Assembly: GCF_963678635.1 (NCBI RefSeq)
Contig: NC_087062.1
Span: 30,652,833 to 30,716,832, forward strand
Reading direction: 5' to 3'
Length of the DNA: 64,000 bases
Source: Symsagittifera roscoffensis
Lineage: Eukaryota > Xenacoelomorpha > Acoela > Convolutidae
Below the pieces are notes generated by a model. It saw only the letters and a list, made by a program, of their open reading frames with translations, made no database searches and was not told where the DNA came from. This document shows, one piece after another, positions 41,236 to 52,701 of the stretch (within the stretch, counting starts at the first letter, position 1; each line of letters begins with the position of its first letter). A program made the position numbers and the translations under genes.

Positions 41236-41556
41236 ATTCAAGAAGAAAAATTTTACTGGCTTTATATCCAACTAAACAATTTTCTAAAAAAAAGAGAAAG
41301 TACAAACAAAAAGTATAACCAACTAAAGCTTTTAGAACCGAAATAAATGTAGTTAGTTTAATAAAATCAACCTATAAAAAAATCAAATTGTACCGCAGTC
41401 GCGCAAAAAGAGGGTGACAAATGCAAGAGATGTTCACAAAAAAAAACAGTTCATTTGAGTGTTTTTAGTTTTGGAAAGAAAACTAAATTTTTGTGTTATC
41501 ACCGAAATAGTGTTAACAGACACACAAAAGAGTAGAAGAACCAACAACCAACGCAC

Positions 41557-41629
41557 GCGACCATGGCGCAGTCGGCAGCTCGTAACTCTCATAATCTTAA
41601 GGTCGTGAGTTCAAGCCTCACTGGTCGCA
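41557..41629 (+). tRNA. tRNA-Met (CAT), imperfect
   Basis: Same three changes as 41163, 394 bp upstream. Confidence 0.6.
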
Positions 41630-41950
41630 ATTCAAGAAGAAAAATTTTACTTGCTTTATATCCAACTATACAATTTTATATAAAAAAAGAAAAAATACAA
41701 ACAAAAAGTAGAACCAACTGAAGCTTTTAGAACCGAAATAAATGTTGTTAGTTTAATAAAATCAATCTATAAAAAATATCAGATTGTACCGCAATCGCGC
41801 AAAAGGAGGGTGACAAACGCAAGAGATTTTCACATGAAAACAGTTCATTTGAGTGTTTTTAGTTTTGGAAAGAAAGCTAAATTTTAGTGTAATATACGAA
41901 ATAATGGTAACAGACACACAAAAAAGTAGAAGAACCAACTACCAACGCAT

Positions 41951-42023
41951 GCGACCATGGCGCAGTCGGCAGCGCGTAAGTCTCATAATCTTAAGGTCGT
42001 GAGTTCGAGCCTCACTGGTCGCA
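41951..42023 (+). tRNA. tRNA-Met (CAT), consensus copy
   Basis: All 73 positions match the consensus. Confidence 0.95.
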
Positions 42024-42345
42024 GTTCAAGAAGAAAAATTTTACTTGCTTTATATCCAACTATACAATTATATATAAAATAAAGAAAAATTACAAACAAA
42101 AAGTATAACCAACTAAAGCTTTTAGAACCGAAATAAATGTTATTAGTTTAATAAAATTAATCTATAAAAAATATCAGATTGTACCGCAGTCTCGCAAAAA
42201 GAGGGTGACAAATGCAAGAGATGTTCACATGAAAACAGTTCATTTGAGTGTTTTTAGTTTTGGAAAGAAAACTAAATTTTTGTGTTATCACCGAAATAGT
42301 GTTAACAGACACACAAAAGTGTCGAAGAACGAACACACAACGCAA

Positions 42346-42418
42346 GCGACCATGGCGCAGTCGGCAGTGCGTAAGTCTCATATTCTTAAGGTCGTGATTT
42401 TGAGCCTCACTGGTGGCA
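42346..42418 (+). pseudogene. tRNA-Met (CAT), decayed
   Basis: C23T, A38T, G53T, C56T, C70G. T arm and B box broken. Confidence 0.65.
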
Positions 42419-42739
42419 GTTCAATAAAAATAACTTTAATTGCTTTATATCCAACTTAACAATTTTACAAAAAAAAAGAAAAATTACAAACAAAAAGTAT
42501 AACCAACTAAAGCTTTTAGAACCGAAATAAATGTTATTAGTTTAATAAAATTAATCTATAACAAATATCAGATTGTACCGCAGTCTCGCAAAAAGAGGGT
42601 GACAAATGCAAGAGATGTTCACATGAAAACAGTTCATTTGATTGTTTTTAGTTTTGGAAAGAAAACAAAATTTTTGTGTGATCACCGAAATAATGGTAAC
42701 AGACACAAAAAAGAGTAGAAGAACCAACAACCAACGCAC

Positions 42740-42812
42740 GCGACCTTGGCGCAGTCGGCAGCGCGTAAGTCTCATAATCTTAAGGTCGAGAGTTCGAGCC
42801 TCACTGGTCGCA
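42740..42812 (+). tRNA. tRNA-Met (CAT), imperfect
   Basis: A7T (acceptor end) and T50A (T-stem mismatch). Confidence 0.65.
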
Positions 42813-43130
42813 TTTCAAGAAGAAAAATTTTACTTGCTTTATATCCAACTAAACACTTTTCTAAAAAAAAAGAGAAATTACAAACAAAAAGTATAACCAA
42901 CTAAAGCTTTTAGAACCGAAATAAATCTAGTTAGTTTAATAAAATCAATCTATAAAAAAATTAGATTGTACCGCAGTCGCGCAAAAAGAGTGACAAATGC
43001 AAGAGATGTTCACATGAAAACAGTTCATTTGAGTGTTTTTAGTTTTGGAAAGAAAACAAAATTTTTGTGTGATCACCGAAATAATGGTAACAGACACAGA
43101 AAAGAGTAGAAGAACCAACAACCAACGTAC

Positions 43131-43203
43131 GCGACCATGGCGCAGTCGGCAGCGCGTAAGTCTCATAATCTTACGGTCGAGAGTTCGAGCCTCACTGGTC
43201 GCA
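43131..43203 (+). tRNA. tRNA-Met (CAT), imperfect
   Basis: A44C and T50A. Acceptor, D and anticodon arms perfect. Confidence 0.7.
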
Positions 43204-43523
43204 GTTCAAGAAGAAAAATTTTACTTGCTTTATATCCAACTAAACAATTTTCTAAAAAAAAGAGAAATTACAAACAAAAAGTATAACCAACTAAAGCGTT
43301 TAGAACCGAAATAAATGTAGTTAGTTTAATAAAATCAATCTATAAAAAATATCAGATTGTACCGCAGTCGCGCAAAAAGAGGGTGACAAATGCAAGAGAT
43401 ATTCACATGAAAACAGTTCATTTGAGTGTTTTTAGTTTTGGAAACAAAACAAAATTTTTGTGTGATCACCCAAATAATGGTAACAGACACACAAAAATGT
43501 CGAAGAACCAACAGACAACGCAC

Positions 43524-43596
43524 GCGACCATGGCGTAGTCGGCAGCACATAAGTCTCATAAGCTTAAGGTCGAGAGTTCGAGCCTACCTGGTCGCA
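43524..43596 (+). pseudogene. tRNA-Met (CAT), decayed
   Basis: C13T, G24A, G26A, T39G, T50A, C63A, A64C. D and T arms damaged. Confidence 0.65.
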
Positions 43597-43915
43597 GTTC
43601 AAGAAGAAAAATTTTACTTGCTTTATATCCAACTTTACAATTTTACAAAAAAAAAGAAAAATTACGAACCAAAAAGTAAAACCAACTAAAGCTTTTAGAA
43701 CCGAAATAAATGTAGTTAGTTTAATAAAATCAATCTATAAAAAAATCAAATTGTACCGCAGTCGCGCAAAAAGAGTGACAAACGCAAGAGATGTTCACAT
43801 GAAAACAGTTCATTTGAGTGTTTTTAGTTTTGGAAAGAAAACAAAATTTTTGTGTGATCACCGAAATAATGGTAACAGACACAGAAAAGAGTAGAAGAAC
43901 CAACAACCATCGCAC

Positions 43916-43988
43916 GCGACCATGGCGTAGTCGGCAGCGCATAAGTCTCATAATCTTAAGGTCGAGAGTTCGAGCCTAACTGGTCGCA
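43916..43988 (+). pseudogene. tRNA-Met (CAT), decayed
   Basis: C13T, G26A, T50A, C63A. Acceptor perfect, T stem damaged. Confidence 0.6.
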
Positions 43989-44307
43989 GTTCAAGAAGAA
44001 AATCTTTACTTGCTTTATATCCAATTAAACAATTTCCTAAAAAAAAGAGAAATTACAAATAAAAAGTATAACCAACTAAAGCTTTTAGAACCGAAATAAA
44101 TGTAGTTAGTTTATTAAAATCAATCTATAAAAAAATCAGATTGTACCGCAGTCGCGCAAAAAGAGGGTGACAAATGTAAGAGATGTTCACAAGAAAACAG
44201 TTTATTTGAGTGTTTTTAGTTTTGGAAACAAAACAAAATTTTTGCGTGATCACCGAAAAAATGGTAACAGACACAGAAAAGTGTCGAAGAACCATCAGTC
44301 AACGCAA

Positions 44308-44380
44308 GCGACCATGGCGCAGTCGGCAGCGCGTAAGTCTCATAATCTTAAGGTCGTGAGTTCGAGCCTCACTGGTCGCA
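44308..44380 (+). tRNA. tRNA-Met (CAT), consensus copy
   Basis: All 73 positions match the consensus. Confidence 0.95.
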
Positions 44381-44699
44381 GATCAAGAAGAAAAATTTTA
44401 CTTGCTTTATATCCAACTAAACAATTTTATTAAAAAAAAGAGAAATTACAAACAAAAAGTATAACCAACTAAAGCTTTTAGAACCGAAATAAATGTAGTT
44501 AGTTTAATAAAATCAATCTATAAAAAATCAGATTGTACCGCAGTCGCGCAAAAAGAGGGTGACAAATGTAAGAGATGTTCACAAGAAAACAGTTCATTTG
44601 AGTGTTTTTAGTTTTGGAAACAAAACAAAATTTTTGTGTGATCACCGAAAAAATGGTAACAGACACACAAAAGTGTCGAAGAACCAGCAGACAACGCAA

Positions 44700-44772
44700 G
44701 CGACCATGGCGCAGTCGGCAGCGCGTAAGTAGCATAATCTTAAGGTCGTGAGTTCGAGCCTCATTGGTCGCA
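44700..44772 (+). tRNA. tRNA-Met (CAT), imperfect
   Basis: Loop AGCATAA (C32A, T33G; loss of the universal T33 before the anticodon) and C65T. Confidence 0.6.
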
Positions 44773-45094
44773 GTTCAAGAAGAATAATTTTACTTGCTTT
44801 ATATCCAACTTTACAATTTTACAAAAAAAAAAGAAAAATTACGAACAAAACGTATAACCAACTAAAGCTTTTAGAACCGAAATGAATTTTGTTAGGTTAA
44901 TAAAATCAATCTATAAAAAATATCAGATTGTACCGCAGTCGCGCAAAAAGAGGGTGACAAATGCAAGAGATGTTCAGATGAAAACAGTTCATTTGAGTGT
45001 TTTTAGTTTTAGAAAGAAAATAAAATTTTTGTGTGATCACCGAAATAATGGTAACAGACACAGAAAAAAGTAGAACAACCAACAACCAATGCAC

Positions 45095-45167
45095 GCGACC
45101 ATGGCGCAGTCAGCAGCGCGTCAGACTCATAATCTTAAGGTCGTGAGTTTGAGCCTCACTGGTCGCA
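45095..45167 (+). tRNA. tRNA-Met (CAT), imperfect
   Basis: G18A, A28C, T31A, C56T in the B box. Acceptor perfect. Confidence 0.6.
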
Positions 45168-45487
45168 GATCAAGAAGAAAAATTTTACTTGCTTTATATC
45201 CAACTAAACAATTTTATTTAAAAAAAAGAGAAATTACAAACAAGAAGTATAACCAACTAAATCTTTTAGAACGGAAATAAATGTAGTTAGTTTAATAAAA
45301 TCAATCTATAAAAAATATCAGATTGTACCGCAGTCTCGCAAAAAGAGGGTGACAAATGCAAGAGATTTTCACATGAAAACAGTTCATTTGAGTGTTTTTA
45401 GTTTTGGAAAGAAAACTAAATTTTAGTGTGATAACCGAAATAATGGGAACAGACACAAAACGGTAGAAGAACCAACAACCAACGCAC

Positions 45488-45560
45488 GCGACCATGGCGC
45501 AGTCGACAGCGCGTAAGTCTCGTAATCGTAAGGTCGTGAGTTTGAGCCTCACTGGTCGCA
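45488..45560 (+). pseudogene. tRNA-Met body with CGT anticodon
   Basis: G19A, A35G giving CGT, T42G, C56T. Acceptor and T stem perfect. Confidence 0.65.
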
Positions 45561-45880
45561 GTTCAAGAAGAAAAATTTTACTTGCTTTATATCCAACTAT
45601 ACAATTTTACAAAAAAAAGAAAAATTACAAACAAAAAGTATAACCAACTAAAGCTTTTAGAACCGAAATAAATGTTGTTAGTTTAATAAAATCAACCTAT
45701 AAAAAATATCAGATTGTACCGCAGTCGCACAAAAAGAGGGTGACAAATGCAAGAGATGTTCAGATGAAAACAGTTCATTTGAGTGTTTTTAGTTTTGGAA
45801 AGAAAAAAATTTTTTTGTGTGATCACCGAAATAATGGTAACGGACACAAAAAAGTGTCGAAGAACCAACAGACAACGCAA

Positions 45881-45953
45881 GCGACCATGGCGCAGTCGGC
45901 AGCGCGTAAGTCTCATAATCTTAAGGTCGTGAGTTCGAGACTCACTGCTCGCA
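45881..45953 (+). tRNA. tRNA-Met (CAT), imperfect
   Basis: C60A and G68C (acceptor mismatch). Confidence 0.7.
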
Positions 45954-46274
45954 GTTCAAGAAGAATAATTTTTTTCTTGCTTTATATCCAACTTTACAAT
46001 TTTACAAAAAAAGAAAAATTACAAACAAAAAGTATAACCAACTAAAGCTTTTAGAACCGAAATAAATTTTGTTAGGTTAATAAAATCAACCTTTAAAAAA
46101 TATCAGATTGTACCGCAGTCGCGCAAAAAGAGAGTGACAAATGCAAGAGATGTTCACATGAAAACAGTTCATTTGAGTGTTTTTAGTTTTGGAAAGAAAA
46201 CAAAATTTTTGTGTGATCACCGAAATAATGGTAACAGACAAAGAAAAGAGTGGAAGAACCAACAACCAACGCAC

Positions 46275-46347
46275 GCGACCATGGCGCAGTCGGCAGCGCG
46301 TAAGTCTCATAATCTTAAGGTCGTAAGTTCGAGCCTCATTTGGCGCA
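46275..46347 (+). pseudogene. tRNA-Met (CAT), decayed 3' acceptor
   Basis: G51A, C65T, and acceptor 3' strand TTGGCGC with two changes. Confidence 0.6.
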
Positions 46348-46670
46348 GTTCAAGAAGAAAAACTTTACTTGCTTTATATCCAACTAAACAATTGTATATA
46401 TAATAAAGGAGAAATTACAAACAAAAATAATAACCAACTAAAGCTTTTAGAACGGAAATAAATGTAGTTAGTTTAGTAAAATCAATCTATAAAAAATAGC
46501 AGATTGTACCGCAGTCGCGCAAAAAGAGGGTGACAAATGCAAGAGATGTTCACATGAAAACAGTTCATTTGAGTGTTTTTAGTTTTGGAAAGAAAACAAA
46601 AATTTTGTGTGATCACCGAAATAATTGTAACGGACACAAAAAAGTGTCGGAGAACCAACAGACAACTCAA

Positions 46671-46743
46671 GCGACCATGGCGCAGTCGGCAGCGCATAAG
46701 TCTCATAATCTTAAGGTCGTGAGTTCGAGCCTCACTGGTCGCA
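46671..46743 (+). tRNA. tRNA-Met (CAT), single change
   Basis: G26A between D and anticodon stems. All stems consensus. Confidence 0.85.
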
Positions 46744-46798
46744 GTTCAAGAAGAATAATTTTTTTCTTGCTTTATATCCAACTTTACAATTTTACAAA

Positions 46799-46860
46799 AA
46801 AAGAAAAATTACAAACAAAAAGTATAGTTGGTTATACTTTTTGTTTGTAATTTTTCTTTT
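46799..46860. repeat. Fold-back inverted repeat, 28-bp arms, 6-nt loop
   Basis: Left arm 46799-46826 is the normal spacer text ending AAAAAGTATA. Right arm 46833-46860 is its exact reverse complement, separated by GTTGGT, itself the reverse complement of the ACCAAC that normally follows. The usual TAAAGCTTTTAG is lost and GAACCG resumes. Pattern fits a template switch or fold-back copy. Confidence 0.9.
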
Positions 46861-47082
46861 CGAACCGAAATAAATTTTGTTAGGGCAATAAAATCAATCT
46901 ATAAAAAATATCAGATTGTACCGCAGTCGCTCAAAAAGAGGGTGACAAATGCAAGAGATGTTCACATGAAAAAAGTTCATTTGAGTGTTTTTAGTTTTGG
47001 AAAGAAAACTAAAATTTTATGTGATAACCGAAATAATGGTAACAGACACACAAAAGATGAGAAGAAACAACAACCAACGCAC

Positions 47083-47155
47083 GCGACCATGGCGCAGTCG
47101 ACAGCGCGTAAGTCTCATAATCTTAAGGTCGTGAGTTCGAGCCTCACTGGTCGCA
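47083..47155 (+). tRNA. tRNA-Met (CAT), single change
   Basis: G19A in the D loop. All stems consensus. Confidence 0.85.
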
Positions 47156-47476
47156 GTTCAAGCAGAAAAATTTTACTTGCTTTATATCCAACTATACAAT
47201 TTTACAAAAAAAAAGAAAAATTACAAACAAAAAGTATAACCAACTAAAGCTTTTAGAACCGAAATAAATGTTGTTAGTTTAATAAAATCAACCTATAAAA
47301 AATATCAGATTGTACCGCAGTCGCACAAAAAGAGGGTGACAAATGCAAGAGATGTTCAGATGAAAACAGTTCATTTGAGTGTTTTTAGTTTTGGAAAGAA
47401 AAAATTTTTTTTGTGTGATCACCGAAATAATGGTAACGGACACAAAAAAGTGTCGAAGAACCAACAGACAACGCAA

Positions 47477-47549
47477 GCGACCATGGCGCAGTCGGCAGCG
47501 CGTAAGTCTCATAATCTTAAGGTCGTGAGTTCGAGAGTCACTGGTCGCA
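47477..47549 (+). tRNA. tRNA-Met (CAT), imperfect
   Basis: C60A and C61G (T-stem end mismatch). Confidence 0.65.
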
Positions 47550-47870
47550 GTTCAAGAAGAATAATTTTTTTCTTGCTTTATATCCAACTTTACAATTTTA
47601 CAAAAAAAGAAAAATTACAAACAAAAAGTATAACCAACTAAAGCTTTTAGAACCGAAATAAATTTTGTTAGGTTAATAAAATCAACCTTTAAAAAATATC
47701 AGATTGTACCGCAGTCGCGCAAAAAGAGAGTGACAAATGCAAGAGATGTTCACATGAAAACAGTTCATTTGAGTGTTTTTAGTTTTGGAAAGAAAACAAA
47801 ATTTTTGTGTGATCACCGAAATAATGGTAACAGACAAAGAAAAGAGTGGAAGAACCAACAACCAACGCAC

Positions 47871-47943
47871 GCGACCATGGCGCAGTCGGCAGCGCGTAAG
47901 TCTCATAATCTTAAGGTCGTAAGTTCGAGCCTCATTGGGCGCA
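47871..47943 (+). tRNA. tRNA-Met (CAT), imperfect
   Basis: G51A, C65T, T69G. One acceptor mismatch. Confidence 0.6.
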
Positions 47944-48266
47944 GTTCAAGAAGAAAAACTTTACTTGCTTTATATCCAACTAAACAATTGTATATATAAA
48001 AAAGGAGAAATTACAAACAAAAATAATAACCAACTAAAGCTTTTAGAACGGAAATAAATGTAGTTAGTTTAGTAAAATCAATCTATAAAAAATAGCAGAT
48101 TGTACCGCAGTCGCGCAAAAAGAGGGTGACAAATGCAAGAGATGTTCACATGAAAACAGTTCATTTGAGTGTTTTTAGTTTTGGAAAGAAAACAAAAATT
48201 TTGTGTGATCACCGAAATAATGGTAACGGACACAAAAAAGTGTCGGAGAACCAACAGATAACTCAA

Positions 48267-48339
48267 GCGACCATGGCGCAGTCGGCAGCGCATAAGTCTC
48301 ATAATCTTAAGGTCGTGAGTTCGAGCCTCACTGGTCGCA
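48267..48339 (+). tRNA. tRNA-Met (CAT), single change
   Basis: G26A only. Counterpart of 46671. Confidence 0.85.
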
Positions 48340-48394
48340 GTTCAAGAAGAATAATTTTTTTCTTGCTTTATATCCAACTTTACAATTTTACAAA

Positions 48395-48456
48395 AAAAGA
48401 AAAATTACAAACAAAAAGTATAGTTGGTTATACTTTTTGTTTGTAATTTTTCTTTT
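48395..48456. repeat. Fold-back inverted repeat, second copy
   Basis: Same 28-bp arms (48395-48422 and 48429-48456) and GTTGGT loop as at 46799, 1,596 bp downstream. Arms fully complementary. Confidence 0.9.
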
Positions 48457-48677
48457 CGAACCGAAATAAATTTTGTTAGGGCAATAAAATCAATCTATAA
48501 AAAATATCAGATTGTACCGCAGTCGCTCAAAAAGAGGGTGACAAATGCAAGAGATGTTCCATGAAAAAAGTTCATTTGAGTGTTTTTAGTTTTGGAAAGA
48601 AAACTAAAATTTTATGTGATAACCGAAATAATGGTAACAGACACACAAAAGATGAGAAGAACCAACAACCAACGCAC

Positions 48678-48750
48678 GCGATCATGGCGCAGTCGACAGC
48701 CCGTAAGTCTCATAATCTTAAGGTCGTGAGTTCGAGCCTCACTGGTCGCA
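48678..48750 (+). tRNA. tRNA-Met (CAT), imperfect
   Basis: C5T (A-box side unaffected; wobble with G68), G19A, G24C in the D stem. Confidence 0.65.
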
Positions 48751-49055
48751 GTTCAAGCAGAAAAATTTTACTTGCTTTATATCCAACTATACAATTTTAT
48801 ATAAAAAAAAGAAAAATTAGAAACAAAAAGTATAACCAACTAAAGCTTTTAGAACGGAAATAAATGTTGTTAGTTTATTAAAATCAATCTATAAAAAATA
48901 TCAGATTGTACCGCAGTCGCGCAAAAAGAGGGTGACAAATGCAAGAGATGTTCACATGAAAACAGTTCATTTGAAGGTTTTTAGTTTTGGAAAGAATACT
49001 AAATTTTAGTGTGATAACCGAAATAATGGTAACAGACACACAAAAGAGTAGAAGA

Positions 49056-49072
49056 ACCAACAACCAACGCAC
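49056..49072 (+). promoter_or_regulatory. CAA-rich 5' leader before tRNA
   Basis: ACCAACAACCAACGCAC lies directly upstream of the tRNA at 49073 and is shared by most monomers. CAA motifs near the start of tRNA genes can serve as Pol III initiation sites (known in plants). Offered as a candidate start region only. Confidence 0.35.
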
Positions 49073-49145
49073 GCGACCATGGCGCAGTCGGCAGCGCGTA
49101 AGTCTCATTATCTTAAGGTCGTGAGTTCGAGCCTCACTGGTCGCA
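49073..49145 (+). tRNA. tRNA-Met (CAT), single change
   Basis: A37T in the anticodon loop. All stems consensus. Confidence 0.85.
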
Positions 49146-49465
49146 GTTCAAGCAGAAAAATTTTACTTGCTTTATATCCAACTATACAATTTTATATATA
49201 AAAAGAAAAATTACAAACAAAATCATAACCAACTAAAGCTTTTAGAACCGAAATAAATTTTGTTAGGGCAACAAAATCAATCTATAAAAAATATCAGATT
49301 GTACCGCAGTCGCGCAAAAAGAGCGTGACAAATGCAAGAGATGTTCACATGAAAACAGTTCATTTGAATGTTTTTAGTTTTGGAAAGAAAACTAAATTTT
49401 AGTGTGATAACCGAAATAATGGTAACAGACACACAAAAGAGTAGAAGAACCAACAACCAACGCAA

Positions 49466-49538
49466 GCGACCATGGCGCAGTCGGCAGCGCGTAAGTCTCA
49501 TAATCTTAAGGTCGTGAGTTCGAGCCTCACTGGTCGCA
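49466..49538 (+). tRNA. tRNA-Met (CAT), consensus copy
   Basis: All 73 positions match. Trailer has GCTCAAGAAGAATAA and then an 8-nt T run. Confidence 0.95.
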
Positions 49539-49861
49539 GCTCAAGAAGAATAATTTTTTTTCTTGCTTTTATATCCAATTTTACAATTTTACAAAAAAAA
49601 GAAAAATTAAAAACAAAAATTATAACCAACTAAAGCTTTTAGAACCGAAATAAATTTTTTAGGGCAATAAAATCAATCTATAAAAAAGATCAGATTGTAC
49701 CGCAGTCGCGCAAAAAGAGGGTGACAAATGCAAGAGATGTTCACATGAAAACAGTTCATTTGAGTGTTTTTAGTTTTGGAAAGAAAACTAAATTTTTATG
49801 TGATAACCGAAATAATGGTAACAGACACACAAAAGATGAGAAGAACCAACAACCAACGCAC

Positions 49862-49934
49862 GCGACCATGGCGCAGTCGACAGCGCGTAAGTCTCATAAT
49901 CTTAAGGTCGTGAGTTCGAGCCTCACTGGTCGCA
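49862..49934 (+). tRNA. tRNA-Met (CAT), single change
   Basis: G19A in the D loop. All stems consensus. Confidence 0.85.
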
Positions 49935-49989
49935 GTTCAAGAAGAATAATTTTTTTCTTGCTTTATATCCAACTTTACAATTTTACAAA

Positions 49990-50051
49990 AAAAGAAAAAT
50001 TACAAACAAAAAGTATAGTTGGTTATACTTTTTATTTGTAATTTTTCTTTT
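49990..50051. repeat. Fold-back inverted repeat, third copy
   Basis: Arms 49990-50017 and 50024-50051 around GTTGGT, as at 46799 and 48395, 1,595 bp after the second copy. One mismatch (ATTTG for GTTTG in the right arm). Confidence 0.9.
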
Positions 50052-50273
50052 CGAACCGAAATAAATTTTGTTAGGGCAATAAAATCAATCTATAAAAAAT
50101 ATCAGATTGTACCGCAGTCGCGCAAAAAGAGGGTGACAAATGCAAGAGATGTTCACATGAAAAAAGTTCATTTGAGTGTTTTTAGTTTTGGAAAGAAAAC
50201 TAAAATTTTATGTTATAACCGAAATAATGGTAACAGACACACAAAAGATGAGAAGAACCAACAACCAACGCAC

Positions 50274-50346
50274 GCGACCATGGCGCAGTCGACAGCGCGT
50301 AAGTCTCATAATCTTAAGGTCGTGAGTTCGAGCCTCACTGGTCGCA
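50274..50346 (+). tRNA. tRNA-Met (CAT), single change
   Basis: G19A in the D loop. All stems consensus. Confidence 0.85.
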
Positions 50347-50669
50347 GTTCAAGCAGAAAAATTTTACTTGCTTTATATCCAACTATACAATTTTATATAT
50401 AAAAAAAGAAAAATTAGAAACAAAAAGTATAACCAACTAAAGCTTTTAGAACGGAAATAAATGTTGTTAGTTTATTAAAATCAATCTATAAAAAATATCA
50501 GATTGTACCGCAGTCGCGCAAAAAGAGGGTGACAAATGCAAGAGATGTTCACATGAAAACAGTTCATTTGAGTGTTTTTAGTTTTGGAAAGAAAACTAAA
50601 TTTTAGTGTGATAACCGAAATAATGGTAACAGACACACAAAAGAGTAGAAGAACCAACAACCAACGCAA

Positions 50670-50742
50670 GCGACCATGGCGCAGTCGGCAGCGCGTAAGT
50701 CTCATAATCTTAAGGTCGTGAGTTCGAGCCTCACTGGTCGCA
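50670..50742 (+). tRNA. tRNA-Met (CAT), consensus copy
   Basis: All 73 positions match. Trailer GTTCAAGCAGAAAAATTTT. Confidence 0.95.
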
Positions 50743-51060
50743 GTTCAAGCAGAAAAATTTTACTTGCTTTATATCCAATTTTACAATTTTACAAAAAAAA
50801 GAAAAATTACAAACAAAAATTATAACCAACTAAAGCTTTTAGAACCGAAATAAATTTTTTAGGGCAATAAAATCAATCTATAAAAAAGATCAGATTGTAC
50901 CGCAGTCGCGCAAAAAGAGAGTGACAAATGCAAGAGATGTTCACATGAAAACAGTTCATTTGAGTGTTTTCAGTTTTGGAAAAAAACTAAAATTTTGTGT
51001 GATAACCGAAATAATGGTAACAGACACACAAAAGAGTAGAAGAACCAACAACCAACGCAC

Positions 51061-51133
51061 GCGACCATGGCGCAGTCGGCAGCGCGTAAGTCTCATAATC
51101 TTAAGGTCGTGAGTTCGAGCCTCACTGGTCGCC
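51061..51133 (+). tRNA. tRNA-Met (CAT), discriminator C73
   Basis: Positions 1-72 match the consensus. A73C changes the discriminator base, which normally helps methionyl-tRNA synthetase recognition. Confidence 0.85.
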
Positions 51134-51452
51134 GTTCAAGAAGAATAATTTTACTTGCTTTATATCCAACTTTACAATTTTACAAAAAAAAGAAAAATTA
51201 CAAACAAGAAGTATAACCAACTAAAGCTTTTGGAACCGAAATAATTTTTTTTAGGGCAATAAAATCAATCTATAAAAAATATCAGATTGTACCGCAGTCG
51301 CGCAAAAAAAGGTGACAAATGCAACAGATGTTCAAATGAAAACAGTTCATTTGAGTGTTTTTAGTTTTGGAAAGAAAACAAAAATTTTGTGTGATCACCG
51401 AAATAATATTAAGAGACACACAAAAGTGTCGAAGAACCAACATACAACGCAA

Positions 51453-51525
51453 GCGACCATGGCGCAGTCGGCAGCGCGTAAGTCTCATAATCTTAAAGTC
51501 GTGAGTTCGAGCCTTATTGGTCGCA
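51453..51525 (+). tRNA. tRNA-Met (CAT), wobble T stem
   Basis: G45A, C63T and C65T. The T stem still pairs through two G-T wobbles. Acceptor perfect. Confidence 0.75.
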
Positions 51526-51842
51526 GTTCAAGAAGAATAATTTTACTTGCTTTATATCCAACTTTACAATTTTACAAAAAAAAGAAAAATTACAAACAAA
51601 AATTATAATAACTAAAGCTTTTAGAACCGAAATAAATTTTTTAGGGCAATAAAATCAATCTATAAAAAAGATCAGATTGTACCGCAGTCGCGCAAAAAGA
51701 GGGTGACAAATGCAAGAGATGTTCACATGAAAACAGTTCATTTGAGTGTTTTTAGATTTGGAAAAAAACTAAAATTTTGTGTGATAACCGAAATAATGGT
51801 AACAGACACACAAAAGAGTAGAAGAACCAACAACCAACGCAC

Positions 51843-51915
51843 GCGACCATGGAGCAGTCGGCAGCGCGTAAGTCTCATAATCTTAAGGTCGTGAGTTCGA
51901 GCCTCACTGGTCGCC
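51843..51915 (+). tRNA. tRNA-Met (CAT), imperfect
   Basis: C11A and A73C. Confidence 0.75.
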
Positions 51916-52236
51916 GTTCAAGAAGAATAATTTTACTTGCTTTATATCCAACTTTACAATTTTACAAAAAAAAAAGAAAAATTACAAACAAGAAGTATAA
52001 CCAACTAAAGCTTTTGGAACCGAAATAAATTTTTTAGGGCAATAAAATCAATCTATAAAAAATATCAGATTGTACCGCAGTCGCGCAAAAAGAGGGTGAC
52101 AAATGCAACAGATGTTCAAATGAAAACAGTCCATTTGAGTGTTTCTAGTTTTTGAAAGAAAACAAAATTTTTGTGTGATCACCGAAATAATGGTAACAGA
52201 CACAGAAAAAAGTAGAAGAACCAACAACCAATGCAC

Positions 52237-52309
52237 GCGACCATGGCGCAGTCAGCAGCGCGTACGACTCATAATCCTAAGGTTGTGAGTTTGAGCCTCA
52301 CTGGTCGCC
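52237..52309 (+). tRNA. tRNA-Met (CAT), imperfect
   Basis: G18A, A29C, T31A, T41C, C48T, C56T, A73C. CAT kept. Likely inactive. Confidence 0.5.
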
Positions 52310-52628
52310 GTTAAAGAAGAATAATTTTACTTGCTTTATATCCAACTTTACAATTTTACAAAAAAAAGAAAAATTACAAACAAGAAGTATAACCAACTAA
52401 AGCTTTTGGAACCGAAATCATTTTTTTTAGGGCAATAAAATCAATCTATAAAAAATATGAGATTGTACCGCAGTCGCGCAAAAAAAGGTGACAAATGCAA
52501 CAGATGTTCAAATGAAAACAGTTCATTTGAGTGTTTTTAGTTTTGGAAAGAAAACAAAAATTTTGTGTGATCACCGAAATAATATTAAGAGACACACAAA
52601 AGTGTCGAAGAACCAACAGACAACGCAA

Positions 52629-52701
52629 GCGACCATGGCGCAGTCGGCAGCGCGTAAGTCTCATAATCTTAAAGTCGTGAGTTCGAGCCTTATTGGTCGC
52701 A
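52629..52701 (+). tRNA. tRNA-Met (CAT), wobble T stem
   Basis: G45A, C63T, C65T. Counterpart of 51453. Confidence 0.75.

Larger units (their letters stand above)
45488..48750 (+). repeat. ~1,596-bp higher-order repeat (four monomers), two copies
   Basis: tRNAs at 45881, 46275, 46671 and 47083 recur at 47477, 47871, 48267 and 48678 (+1,595 or +1,596) with the same private changes (G51A, G26A, G19A). Each copy contains the fold-back palindrome. Part of the pattern continues to 50742. Confidence 0.9.
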
